DNA of 64,000 bases from Streptomyces sp. NRRL F-6676 (GCF_000725625.1 NZ_JOHS01000021.1:27364-91363); one strand, 5' to 3'. Counted from the first letter of the stretch, positions 1-6,801 are shown. The notes: a model not told the origin generated them from the sequence alone. Made by a program: numbers and translations.

Positions 1-858
1 GTCGCGGCTGATGGGAGCGGTGAACTCGAACCCGTCCCGGCCCTTGGACTGCGCCTGATTGATCGCCGGAATGCCGATCGCCCCCAGCGCGCGCAGCACG
101 ATGTCACTGGTGAGCTTGGTGGCCTTGGGCAGCTCCACCGCGCGGTGGATGACGGGTGCGTCCGCCTTGCGGCCGGCCGCTCCCAGCGCGAGGACCAGGG
201 CGCTGACCGAGACGGCTTGCAGCCAGTCGGGGGCGAGCACGTACAGGGCGAGCGCGAGAGCGAGGCCGACGAACATGCCCAGCACGGCCACCAGGGTCCG
301 CAGCCGTACGCGGCCGTCGCGCTGGCGGGAGAGCTTGAGGTATCCGGCGGCGTCCTCGCGGCGCACCGCGGCGAGGCGAACGGGCTCGCCCTCGCGGTCG
401 GCCATCCACCGCATCGTGCCGCCCACGAAGCGGGCCAGACCGGCAGGGGCCTGCATGGCGAGACGGGCGGCGTAGACCGGGGTGCGCAACGCGTGGTACC
501 CGGTGGCGTGGACGTAGTGCCGGGCCACCCACGCGGAAGCGGTCTTGAGTTCGGCGACCGAGCGCAGCCACAGCGGGACCACGTCCCGCCGCTTGGCACC
601 GGCCAGCCGACCGAGGTAGCCCGGACCGGTCACGGCCGGCGCGGGGCGGTCGACCATAACGGGCGCGGTCGAGTCCTCCGACTCGGCATCGGCGGGGGCC
701 GTCTCGCGGGCGACACGGGCCTTGTGCAGGTCGACCACGCGGGAGTCGAGGTCGCGGAACGCGTCGAGGTCACGGCCGGTGTCGACGACGTGGACGTCGT
801 CGGCCGTCATCTCGGCTTCCAGTCGGTTGAACAGTTCGTCGTCGTCGGGGTGCTTCAC
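1..858 (-). CDS. TraB/FtsK-SpoIIIE-type conjugal DNA translocase, N-terminal 286 residues (truncated by window edge)
   Basis: The frame is open from a GTG at 858 to the window edge. AAGGAA at 865-870 is a good ribosome site seven bases upstream. The visible part has an acidic N-terminus (KHPDDDELFNRLEAEMTADD), a cytosolic stretch, then two hydrophobic segments near residues 200-240 (LGMFVGLALALALYVLA and VSVSALVLALGA), followed by the lead-in to the motor domain (PVIHRAVELPKATKLTSDIV). Streptomyces TraB proteins have this shape: membrane anchor, FtsK-like ATPase, then a DNA-recognition helix domain, and they move double-stranded DNA between mycelia. The Walker motifs lie outside the window, so the identification rests on the N-terminal pattern and on its place behind Spd and zinc-protein genes. 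Confidence 0.8.
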   Translation of the reverse strand, partial: MKHPDDDELFNRLEAEMTADDVHVVDTGRDLDAFRDLDSRVVDLHKARVARETAPADAESEDSTAPVMVDRPAPAVTGPGYLGRLAGAKRRDVVPLWLRSVAELKTASAWVARHYVHATGYHALRTPVYAARLAMQAPAGLARFVGGTMRWMADREGEPVRLAAVRREDAAGYLKLSRQRDGRVRLRTLVAVLGMFVGLALALALYVLAPDWLQAVSVSALVLALGAAGRKADAPVIHRAVELPKATKLTSDIVLRALGAIGIPAINQAQSKGRDGFEFTAPISRD

Positions 859-936
859 TGAGGGTTCCTTCCTGAACAGGGGAGGGACGGGCGGGCCCGG
901 CCGGCGCTGTGAGAGGTGAGCGGCCGGGCCCGCCGC

Positions 937-1275
937 TCATGCGGCGCGCTGTTCCTCGGGGTAGGCGCATGGCACGCAGGTGCCGAGCGAGGCGGGGATG
1001 ACGTATCCGGCGTCGCGCCGGCACTCGGGGCAGGTGCGGCGGGCGGTGTTTGCGGTGGCGAGCGCGGCCCACTTCGCCGGGGTCATCGGGCGGACCGGCA
1101 GCGCCAGGTCGACGCGGTAGAGGTAGGCGACCAGCGGCGCCCGGCGCCGTCGTGGGCGTTCGAGGGTCGCGGCCACGTCCTGCCCGCCGGGCCGAAGCCC
1201 GCGTGCCCGCAGCTGGCGCCGGGTGGCCAAGCCGTCCGGCGCCAGGTGCCAGGGGTGGACAGGCAGCGTGTTCAT
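937..1275 (-). CDS. RRQRL-motif zinc-binding protein of conjugative elements
   Basis: 112 residues. The N-terminal half carries the arginine-rich stretch ATRRQLRARGLRPGG followed by LERPRRRR, and the C-terminal half has two paired cysteines, CPEC near residue 83 and CVPC near residue 101, that could bind zinc. Small proteins with the RRQRL signature are common beside tra genes of Streptomyces plasmids and AICEs; their biochemical role is not known to me. The ATG overlaps the stop of the GGDEF gene by ATGA, so translation is probably coupled. A 78-bp gap separates it from the translocase gene downstream. Confidence 0.75.
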   Translation of the reverse strand: MNTLPVHPWHLAPDGLATRRQLRARGLRPGGQDVAATLERPRRRRAPLVAYLYRVDLALPVRPMTPAKWAALATANTARRTCPECRRDAGYVIPASLGTCVPCAYPEEQRAA

Positions 1276-1883
1276 GCCGCGCCGCGCCGGCCGGAGCGGC
1301 GCCCGGCAACGGAGGCGAGCAGACGGCCGATCCGGGCCCGGCGCAGTCCGTGCGGGGTGCGCTTGGCCGCGTACATCGCCTCATCCGCCCGCCGCAGCAG
1401 GGCGGACAGGTCCTCGCCCGGGTGATCGGATCGGCGTACCCAGCCCAGCGACACCGTGGTGTGCACTTCGGGGGCGCCGTCGATCGGACGGGCGAGGACG
1501 CGGGCCAGGGTGGCGAGGCGTTCGGGGGCGTTGTGGTCGCGGTCGACCAGGACGGCGGCGAACTCGTCCCCGCCCAGTCGGCCGACCACGCCGTCACGGC
1601 CGACGCCGTGGGCGAGGCGGCCGGCGACGGCGGCGAGCAGGGCGTCACCAGCGGCGTGGCCGTGGGCGTCGTTGACCTGCTTGAACCGGTCGACGTCCGC
1701 CAGCACCACCACCGCCCGCTTGTCGCGCAGCAGACGGCGTGCCCGGCGGGTGAAACCCTCCCGCGTCCACAGCCCGGTCAGCGGGTCACGACGCGCGGCA
1801 TGCAGACGGCGCACCATCCACACGGCGTGGACGGACCACGCGACGGCAGGCAGCGCGGCGGCGGCAACGGCGAGGAGACTCAC
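1272..1883 (-). CDS. Membrane-anchored GGDEF diguanylate cyclase carried by the conjugative element
   Basis: 203 residues. One N-terminal membrane helix (about residues 2-24) leads directly into a GGDEF domain: DPLTGL, the metal/nucleotide loop ADVDRFKQVNDAHGHAAGD, the active-site RLGGDEF, and the helix ADEAMYAAK. All residues expected for making c-di-GMP are present. The product-inhibition site (RxxD five residues before GGDEF) is absent, the corresponding residues being GRDG. No sensory domain lies between anchor and cyclase. GTGA overlap with the upstream Spd-type gene and ATGA overlap with the downstream zinc protein place it firmly inside the transfer operon, so any c-di-GMP should be made when transfer genes are derepressed. 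Activity is inferred from motifs only. Confidence 0.88.
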   Translation of the reverse strand: MSLLAVAAAALPAVAWSVHAVWMVRRLHAARRDPLTGLWTREGFTRRARRLLRDKRAVVVLADVDRFKQVNDAHGHAAGDALLAAVAGRLAHGVGRDGVVGRLGGDEFAAVLVDRDHNAPERLATLARVLARPIDGAPEVHTTVSLGWVRRSDHPGEDLSALLRRADEAMYAAKRTPHGLRRARIGRLLASVAGRRSGRRGAA

Positions 1884-2998
1884 GCGCTCGCCCCCGCCCG
1901 CTCGGCACGCAGGGCGTCACGCAGCTTGCGGGCGTTCACCGGCGACGTGCGGACGGCACGGCGGATACCCTCAGCCGTCACCTTCCCGTCCGGCAGACCA
2001 GCCACGGCCGCGCGCGCCTCGCTCAGCAACTCCTCGTAGGTGCGCTTGGAACGGGGCGACTTCGCCGCGTCGGGGACACGGCCGGTTGTCCCACGCGGCC
2101 GGGTCGATTCCGCCGGGACGCTCCGCCGCGAGGGTGTCTCGATCGGGGCGGGAGCCGGGGCGGGGATGGCGGGGTACGGCTTGAGGGTGGGAATCGACTT
2201 GCCCGCGTCGACCGCGACCGGTTCCGGCACGGTCAGCCGGGCCAGCGTGACCACCGGCGCCGGGGTCGATCCACGCAGGTCAGCCGTAGACCGTTTCCTT
2301 GTCGTCTCGGTAGATTCCTCCGCATTCGTGCCCGGAGTCGGATCGAGGGCGGGCACGGTGGCCACGCCGACGAACATCGACGCGAGAGCGGCGTCCGCGC
2401 CATCGGTGATCCGATCGCGCTGGACGTCCAGCAGCCTCGATCCCAGCGCCACATCACCGACCCCGACCCTGCGGGCCAGCCGCCACGACTTGCGCTCGGA
2501 CCACTTCTTGACCCGGTCACTGGGGTGGTGGGCGGCGCGGGCCCGGTGGTAGGCGAGCGCCTGCACCAGGTCGGCGGTGCGCCGCTCGTTCTCCGCGTCG
2601 CGGCCGTCGGTGTGGACCACGATCCGCCGGGCCAGGAACGCCATGCCCTCGGCCGAGACGGACATGCCCATAGGGGTCAGGGCGTAGATGATCGTGCGGC
2701 CGAGGTCGGGCGCGGCCATCGCACCCATGACGGCGGCCCCCGCCGGCAGCGCCCACAACCCCGCCCGCACGATCCCCGGCGAGGACTGACCCAGCATCGT
2801 CAGACCGAGCAGGACCAGCGCGAGGACGGCCGTCGCACCCTCACCGGCGGCGAGCGCCCCCAGCGCGGTACCGGCACCGTAGGCGTGACCGATGTTGCTG
2901 TAGGTGCCGATCCCGCCGACCACGCCGGTGGCGAGCATCGGAACGAACGCGGCCGTCAACACCCCGACCTGCACCCGCGACAGCTTGGCGGCACTCAC
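1880..2998 (-). CDS. Spd-type plasmid spread / conjugal transfer membrane protein (DUF2637-like)
   Basis: 372 residues, starting at a GTG that overlaps the previous stop (GTGA). The first 130 residues contain about four hydrophobic segments (VGVLTAAFVPMLATGVVGGI; TAVLALVLLGLTMLG; AGLWALPAGAAVMGAMAA; the stretch after IIYALTPMGMS). A long, proline-rich, probably cytosolic region follows, ending in a basic helical segment (YEELLSEARAAVAGLPDGKV...AIRRAVRTSPVNARKLRDAL) that resembles a small DNA-binding or winged-helix fold. Spd proteins help transferred plasmid DNA move between hyphal compartments. Position between two other membrane proteins and TraB supports this role; the exact family is uncertain. 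Confidence 0.7.
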   Translation of the reverse strand: MSAAKLSRVQVGVLTAAFVPMLATGVVGGIGTYSNIGHAYGAGTALGALAAGEGATAVLALVLLGLTMLGQSSPGIVRAGLWALPAGAAVMGAMAAPDLGRTIIYALTPMGMSVSAEGMAFLARRIVVHTDGRDAENERRTADLVQALAYHRARAAHHPSDRVKKWSERKSWRLARRVGVGDVALGSRLLDVQRDRITDGADAALASMFVGVATVPALDPTPGTNAEESTETTRKRSTADLRGSTPAPVVTLARLTVPEPVAVDAGKSIPTLKPYPAIPAPAPAPIETPSRRSVPAESTRPRGTTGRVPDAAKSPRSKRTYEELLSEARAAVAGLPDGKVTAEGIRRAVRTSPVNARKLRDALRAERAGASA

Positions 2999-3444
2999 AG
3001 CGCACCCCCTGCCGTGATCAGCGCAGCGAGGATGAGCAGGAGTCCGCCGGCGGCGATGAGGTCGACCGCGCGGCGCAGACTGGCGAACTTGGCGACCGCC
3101 AGCCGGGACAGCCCGGCAATGTCGGCGGCCATCTCCCGCTGCACCGTCGCCGTGATCTCCTCAGCCGTGAGCTTGGCCCACAGCGGGAAACCGTGCCGAC
3201 CGGACAGGTTCGGACGGACCGACCGCAGCAGCAGACCAGCCGCGCCGACCAGCAGCGTCAGACCGGCGCCGCCGGTGAGGTAGGCGGCTGTGTTGAGCGG
3301 GAGGTCGCGGGCGACCGTCCAGGCGCCGGCGAGGACGGCGCCGACGAACGCCAGCAGCAGCGCCGTTTTCGCGTCCGTCCGTGCGATCTCCGCCTTGACC
3401 TCCGCGTGGGCGGCGCTCAGGTTCTTCTCTGTCGCGGTGTTCAC
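2995..3444 (-). CDS. PycTM-like (Pycsar effector family) three-helix membrane protein, historically 'integral membrane plasmid transfer protein'
   Basis: 149 residues from a GTG at 3444 overlapping the DUF6284 stop (GTGA). Longer upstream starts in this frame would run through the neighbouring gene. The order is: short N-terminal helix, ARTDAKTALLLAFVGAVLAG (helix 1 with the DxK pair at residues 24 and 26), helix 2 (AAYLTGGAGLTLLVGAAGLLL), a linker, then DIAGLSRLAVAKFASLRRAV leading into helix 3 (AAGGLLLILAAL). The DxKA start of helix 1 and the LS-x(4)-K-x(3)-R segment before helix 3 match the PycTM/DUF5706 pattern as I remember it. In Pycsar defence such proteins damage the membrane on sensing cCMP or cUMP; in Streptomyces elements they are generally labelled transfer proteins. 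Confidence 0.65.
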   Translation of the reverse strand: MNTATEKNLSAAHAEVKAEIARTDAKTALLLAFVGAVLAGAWTVARDLPLNTAAYLTGGAGLTLLVGAAGLLLRSVRPNLSGRHGFPLWAKLTAEEITATVQREMAADIAGLSRLAVAKFASLRRAVDLIAAGGLLLILAALITAGGAL

Positions 3445-3710
3445 GCGGCACCCCCGGCCAGGTTCGTACCGGCCGTGCGGTTGACCAGCGCGACCTGTAC
3501 GGCCAGCGCCCGGCGCCGGGCCCGGCGGATGCGGCGGTCGTCCAGCTCGCTCGGGGTGCGGTCCAGGGTGGCGATGTGCGCGTCCAACAGGTCGACGTCC
3601 GCCAGGATGACGGGCATCTCCTGCTCGATCGCGTCCAGTTCCGCGTCCGTCGGCTCCATGAAGTCGGCGAACGCGGTAACAGCGTCCTGAACAGTAACGA
3701 TGTCTTTCAT
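3441..3710 (-). CDS. DUF6284 family protein, first sizeable gene of the transfer operon
   Basis: 89 residues from ATG at 3710, with AGAGG about twelve bases upstream. The core MEPTDAELDAIEQEMPVILA followed by DVDLLDAHI and LDRTPSELDDRRIRRARRRA is characteristic of DUF6284, small helical proteins found at the head of transfer regions in Streptomyces elements. No membrane segment or catalytic motif is visible; the C-terminal third is strongly basic. Its function is unknown to me. It overlaps the next gene by GTGA, starting the chain of coupled genes that leads to TraB. A strong hairpin lies 42 bases upstream. Confidence 0.75.
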   Translation of the reverse strand: MKDIVTVQDAVTAFADFMEPTDAELDAIEQEMPVILADVDLLDAHIATLDRTPSELDDRRIRRARRRALAVQVALVNRTAGTNLAGGAA

Positions 3711-3751
3711 TGGGTCGTGGTTCCTCTCGCAAGGTGGCAACGGCCCGAACC

Positions 3752-3781
3752 GCACCCCCGGAGTAGCCGCTCCGGGGGTGC
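3752..3781 (-). promoter_or_regulatory. Perfect 12-bp hairpin in the leader of the transfer operon
   Basis: Arms GCACCCCCGGAG and CTCCGGGGGTGC pair perfectly around a six-base loop, 42 bases upstream of the DUF6284 start. There is no U tract. Since the same transcript has to cross it to reach the transfer genes, it could act as an attenuator, an RNA-processing site or a terminator for the small upstream ORFs. A second weaker hairpin (CCCTGTCGCACATGCGGCAGGG on the minus strand, 3799-3820) lies just before it. Confidence 0.5.
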
Positions 3782-3827
3782 TCGCCGTTGTGGTGGGCCC
3801 CTGCCGCATGTGCGACAGGGAGCGGAG

Positions 3828-3857
3828 TGCCCCGGCCGGGAGTCGAACCCGGCCTGC
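3828..3857 (-). other. tRNA T-arm-like sequence (degenerate tRNA 3' end?)
   Basis: On the minus strand the stretch reads as a canonical T-arm, CCGGG-TTCGACT-CCCGG, followed by CCGGGGCA, which looks like an acceptor 3' strand. I could not find the matching 5' acceptor strand, a D-loop with GG, or a standard anticodon arm in the 45-75 bases upstream, where a 25-codon ORF ends instead. It is therefore not a whole tRNA gene. It may be a relict attachment sequence or a structured RNA leader. Confidence 0.35.
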
Positions 3858-3887
3858 GACCATCGGGGCGGTAGAAGCGGCGGCTGT

Positions 3888-3965
3888 TCAGGCCGCGTGC
3901 GGGTGCGGACGGGGTGGACGAACGGGCAGCGGCGGTTTGGTGCGTTCGTGCTCGGTGCTGGCCAT
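3888..3965 (-). CDS. Very small ORF (25 aa), coupled to the preceding small ORF
   Basis: The ATG overlaps the previous stop in a TGATG arrangement, a common sign of translational coupling. The product, MASTEHERTKPPLPVRPPRP followed by HPHAA, is proline- and arginine-rich with no domain I recognise. It could be a real small protein or a leader peptide upstream of the transfer operon. Support comes only from the overlap and the excellent ribosome site of the partner ORF. Confidence 0.45.
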   Translation of the reverse strand: MASTEHERTKPPLPVRPPRPHPHAA

Positions 3966-4069
3966 CAACGACCACCCCGAGCCCGGGCGTTGTCCTCGCT
4001 GCGCTTGTTCGCCTCAGCGGCCTTACGGGCGAGTTCCGCCCGCTCCGCGTCTGTCAGACTCGTGACCAC
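3965..4069 (-). CDS. Small ORF (34 aa) with perfect ribosome binding site at the head of the transfer region
   Basis: GTG at 4069 preceded by AGGAGG at 4075-4080 with five-base spacing, the best ribosome site in this part of the window. The product (VVTSLTDAERAELARKAAEA, then NKRSEDNARARGGR) is highly charged and predicted to be one helix. It resembles many unnamed small proteins of Streptomyces plasmids. Its stop overlaps the next start by one base. Function unknown. Confidence 0.55.
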   Translation of the reverse strand: MVTSLTDAERAELARKAAEANKRSEDNARARGGR

Positions 4070-4522
4070 AGGTGCCTCCTATGCAGGTGCCTGTACGCGG
4101 TCCTCGGGGTGCCACCCGGGGGCCGCTCCTGTTGTGGAGCGGTACTTCCGGCTCCCCGCGCTCCCACCCGTACGGCCCCACGCTCAAAGCGAGGTCCGGA
4201 CAGGTGGGAGAGGCAGCCGGCCGCAGCGTCAGCGCTGCGAAACCAGAGGCGGACCGAAGTGCTGTACAGGCGCCGCCGGCTGGTCCATCACGGCGACGCC
4301 CGAAGTTGTCGTTGGTGCATGAGGTCTCCCGTTGGTCGAAGGGGCACGAAAAAGCACTGCAAGGGGGACCACGTCCCCACCCTCCGGCCGTTGCTCGCGG
4401 TCACCGGGCCACCTCGCCAGTACGGGCCGAAGCCCTGTTCCACCTGGCCTTTAGCGGAGTTGCAGCGTCCCCGCCCTCTGCCGTTCGCTCGCCTTCTCGT
4501 GCCGCAAGGGCACAGGAATAGC

Positions 4523-4554
4523 AAGACCTCAACTCCTGTTGAGGAGAAGTCCTC
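4523..4554. promoter_or_regulatory. Distal KorSA-like operator cluster
   Basis: Three copies of a half-site occur within 32 bp: AAGACCTCA at 4523, TGAGGAG at 4540 in inverted orientation, and AAGTCCTC at 4547. They share the AAGWCCTCA core with the palindrome at 4600-4617. Two operators about 70 bp apart would suit a repressor that controls its own gene and the divergent transfer operon. Confidence 0.5.
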
Positions 4555-4599
4555 TTTAGGAGTCGGCCACGACTATGGCCTGTGTCGCAGTCAGTCGTC

Positions 4600-4617
4600 A
4601 AGACCTCATGAGGACTT
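4600..4617. promoter_or_regulatory. Proximal palindromic operator for the GntR repressor
   Basis: AAGACCTCATGAGGACTT is an 18-bp palindrome with one mismatched pair, 35 bases upstream of the gntR start. The half-site AAGWCCTCA recurs at 4523-4554. GntR-family repressors such as pSAM2 KorSA bind this type of inverted repeat in their own promoters, so autorepression is likely. Binding is inferred from symmetry and position. Confidence 0.6.
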
Positions 4618-4651
4618 AGGCTGTGGGGGCTACGAAGTGAGGAGAGATCGC

Positions 4652-5440
4652 ATGGCGAAGCGGTACGAGAAGATCGCGGACGAACTGCGCGAAGAGATCC
4701 GAAGCGGGCGGCCGGCCCCTGGGGAACGGCTGCCCGCGGAAACCGCGCTCGCGGAGAAGTACCGGGTGAGCGTGCCGACGATGCGGCAGGCGATGAGCGT
4801 GCTTCAGGCCGAAGGGCTTGTTGAGCGCGTCCATGGCCGCGGCACCTTCGTGCGCAAGGAGCGGACCCGCAACCTGCGGTCGAACGAGCGACACCAGTGG
4901 GAGAAGGACCGCGCTCGCAACCCCTTGGAGGAGCGTGCCGAGACGGGATCGACGGAGCACGACACCGGTCTCACCCTCTCCGACCTCGTCTTTCATGCGG
5001 AGTACGCCGAGATCGCGGCGGACGACGAACTAGCCAGCGTCTTCGGCGTCGAGGCAGGGACGAGGCTGCTCGAACGGCGTTACCGGACGCGGCAGCGGGA
5101 TGAAGACGCGCCCTTCTCGCTCATCTCCTCATATCTCGTGCACGAGATGATTGCGCCGAACCCGGAGCTTCTGGACGCCGGCAAGGAGCCTTGGCCGGGC
5201 GGTACCCAGAACCAGCTCTATACCGTCGGCATCGAACTTGGCTCCATCGAGGAGCAGGTCACTGCCCGGCCGCCTACGGTCGAAGAAGCCGAGGAACTGG
5301 CAGTCTCTCCGGGTGTCTCCGTCATCGTTCTCCGCAAGACGTCGAGAGCGACAGACGGCCGAGTTGTGGAGTACTCGCGGGTCATTCTCCCCGGTGACCG
5401 GACCGAACTGACCTTTGTGACCCCCCTGCGGAAGTGGTGA
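4652..5440 (+). CDS. GntR/HutC-family transcriptional repressor (KorSA-like)
   Basis: 262 residues. N-terminal winged helix (residues 1-70): RYEKIADELREEIRSGRPAP, GERLPAETALAEKYRVS, TMRQAMSVLQAEGLVERVHG, RGTFV. The C-terminal UTRA-type effector domain (about 105-250) ends in VVEYSRVILPGDRTELTFVT. ATG at 4652 is chosen because GAGGAGAG lies ten bases upstream and the frame upstream has no domain content. In pSAM2, KorSA is a GntR protein that represses transfer and excision activation. The UTRA domain suggests a small-molecule ligand. The downstream glycosyltransferase begins inside the stop codon, so both are one transcription unit. Confidence 0.85.
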   Translation: MAKRYEKIADELREEIRSGRPAPGERLPAETALAEKYRVSVPTMRQAMSVLQAEGLVERVHGRGTFVRKERTRNLRSNERHQWEKDRARNPLEERAETGSTEHDTGLTLSDLVFHAEYAEIAADDELASVFGVEAGTRLLERRYRTRQRDEDAPFSLISSYLVHEMIAPNPELLDAGKEPWPGGTQNQLYTVGIELGSIEEQVTARPPTVEEAEELAVSPGVSVIVLRKTSRATDGRVVEYSRVILPGDRTELTFVTPLRKW

Positions 5441-6213
5441 AGGTGGCTCCCACACAGACGATCTCCGTCCTTACGGCGGTGCACGCTCCCGGCGCGCACT
5501 ACCTCCCGGACGCGTACAAGTCCCTGCTCGCACAGGAGCTTCCGCCCGGGTGGGGATGGGAGTGGATCGTGCAGGAGGACGGCGAGAGCACAGACGTCGA
5601 GCCGCACGTGCCGGACGATGCCCGGGTGTCGTTCGGGCAGGGCCGTTCGGGACGAGCCGCGATGGCGCGCATGCTTGGCCTGGCCCGTGCGCGCGGCGAG
5701 ATCGTGAAGGTGCTGGACGCCGACGACCAGCTGCCGCCCGGCACGCTCGCGCGAGACATTGACGCTCTCCAGCGGCGACCGGATGTCGGTTGGGCCACGT
5801 CCCGCGTGCTCGACCTGCTTCCGGACGGCAGCACGGTGGGATTCGAGGGGGACCCGCCCGAGGGGGAACTGGCCCGGGGCAGCGTCCTCGAGTACTGGCA
5901 GACGCACGACTTCCGCGCCCCTGTGCATCCCGCGACCTTGGCTGTGCGCAGTGACTTGCTGCTGTCGCTCGGAGGCTGGATGGCTCTTCCGGCGAGCGAG
6001 GACACCGGATTGCTCCTCGCGCTCAGTGCTGTGAGCACGGGATGGTTCCACGCGGAAACCGGACTCTTCTACCGGAAGTGGCCCGGCCAGGTCACGAGCG
6101 ACGCCGCACATACCGCGCCGGCCGAACGGGAGGCCCGAATGGCAGTGATTCAGGCGCGAGCCGAGGCGTTGGCGGCCACGAACTGGTCTTACTCCCCGGC
6201 GGCGGGCGGCTGA
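5437..6213 (+). CDS. Family 2 glycosyltransferase coupled to the GntR gene
   Basis: 258 residues from GTG at 5437, overlapping the gntR stop as GTGA (another GTG lies at 5434). GT-A fold features: TISVLTAVHAPGAHYLPDAY at the start, the EDGES segment in place of the usual aspartate-rich nucleotide loop, and VLDADDQLPPGTLA, whose DADD would hold the metal of the nucleotide sugar. The C-terminus has an acceptor region (PATLAVRSDLLLSLGGWMAL). No membrane helix is seen. GntR-GT2 pairs occur in other Streptomyces elements and genomes; donor and acceptor are unknown. Its presence in the repressor transcript suggests constitutive low expression in the integrated state, perhaps to modify the host surface. 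Confidence 0.8.
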   Translation: MKVAPTQTISVLTAVHAPGAHYLPDAYKSLLAQELPPGWGWEWIVQEDGESTDVEPHVPDDARVSFGQGRSGRAAMARMLGLARARGEIVKVLDADDQLPPGTLARDIDALQRRPDVGWATSRVLDLLPDGSTVGFEGDPPEGELARGSVLEYWQTHDFRAPVHPATLAVRSDLLLSLGGWMALPASEDTGLLLALSAVSTGWFHAETGLFYRKWPGQVTSDAAHTAPAEREARMAVIQARAEALAATNWSYSPAAGG

Positions 6214-6797
6214 CTCTCCCGTCGGCTCTCCGGAAGAATCAGAGCGCGGGCCGAGTGGTCCGCGCTCTGGAATGTGCCCAACACCCCCAGGTCTGCGCGC
6301 GCGGCCTCGTGGAACGCGTTGATGGCACGGAACGCCTCACGATTGAGGTCTCGCCACTCCGACAGCGGCCCCTCCGTCGTCCCGCGGGCTCGCCAGTCCA
6401 CCGCTTTCGTTGCGGTGTTCACCGCGTGCGCGGCCTCAATCACGTCCTCGTGCGCAAGGAGCATGACCCGCTCGAAAGCCCGACTCCGCGCGGCCTCCGC
6501 ATCCGTCAGGTCCTCCGTGAGGCGGTCGTTCGGGCGGATCGGCTGGGCGAGACCGGTACGTGCTTCGTAGAGTGCCACGGCGCTGTAAATGCACGTACGC
6601 ACGGCGTCGACATACTGCGCGTACGTCTCCAGCTTCCGTTCGTCCCAACGGGTGAGCAGGACGTGCCGGACACGCTGCCGCTCCAACAGGTGGTTCGTGA
6701 GGTGCGTCGTCAACGCACCGATCACGACGGCTGCGATTGTGACGACCTGCCCGACAAGGTCCACCCCGGCTCCCCCTGTGTCCGCGACCGCGGACAT
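6189..6797 (-). CDS. Conserved one-helix membrane protein of unknown function
   Basis: 202 residues from ATG at 6797, four bases after the FkbM stop; an in-frame start at 6821 would overlap that gene. One membrane helix near residues 12-30 (VDLVGQVVTIAAVVIGALTT) precedes a long helical cytosolic domain (LLERQRVRHVLLTRWDERKL; ETYAQYVDAVRTCIYSAVALY; SRAFERVMLLAHEDVIEAAH). This is a frequent Streptomyces architecture without assigned function. The 3' end overlaps the convergent glycosyltransferase gene by 25 bp. It is probably co-transcribed with the FkbM methyltransferase. Confidence 0.65.
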   Translation of the reverse strand: MSAVADTGGAGVDLVGQVVTIAAVVIGALTTHLTNHLLERQRVRHVLLTRWDERKLETYAQYVDAVRTCIYSAVALYEARTGLAQPIRPNDRLTEDLTDAEAARSRAFERVMLLAHEDVIEAAHAVNTATKAVDWRARGTTEGPLSEWRDLNREAFRAINAFHEAARADLGVLGTFQSADHSARALILPESRRESQPPAAGE

Positions 6798-6801
6798 GAT
6801 C

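Larger units (their letters stand above)
4070..4651. other. Divergent control region between transfer operon and gntR
   Basis: About 580 bp without a convincing gene of normal size. The right half holds the repeated AAGACCTCA/TGAGGACTT operator half-sites. The left half contains two more minute minus-strand ORFs: 4288-4320 (MHQRQLRASP, with GGGAG before its ATG) and 4229-4288 (MDQPAAPVQHFGPPLVSQR), joined by TGATG. Frames of 70-150 codons crossing this region on both strands lack Streptomyces codon bias and I regard them as chance. The leftward transfer transcript and the rightward gntR transcript should both start here. Confidence 0.6.

Noticed and set aside
1272..1883. Calling the element's GGDEF protein a degenerate, inactive c-di-GMP receptor
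   Set aside because: The GGDEF, FKxxND and DxLT residues are all intact; only the inhibitory site is missing.
3826..3900. A complete tRNA gene on the minus strand
   Set aside because: Only the T-arm and a 3' acceptor-like strand are present; no D-loop GG, no matching 5' acceptor and no valid anticodon arm with correct spacing.
4288..4524. A 78-codon minus-strand gene starting TTG within the operator
   Set aside because: Codon third positions are not GC-biased, the product shows no family features, and its ribosome site coincides with the repressor operator.
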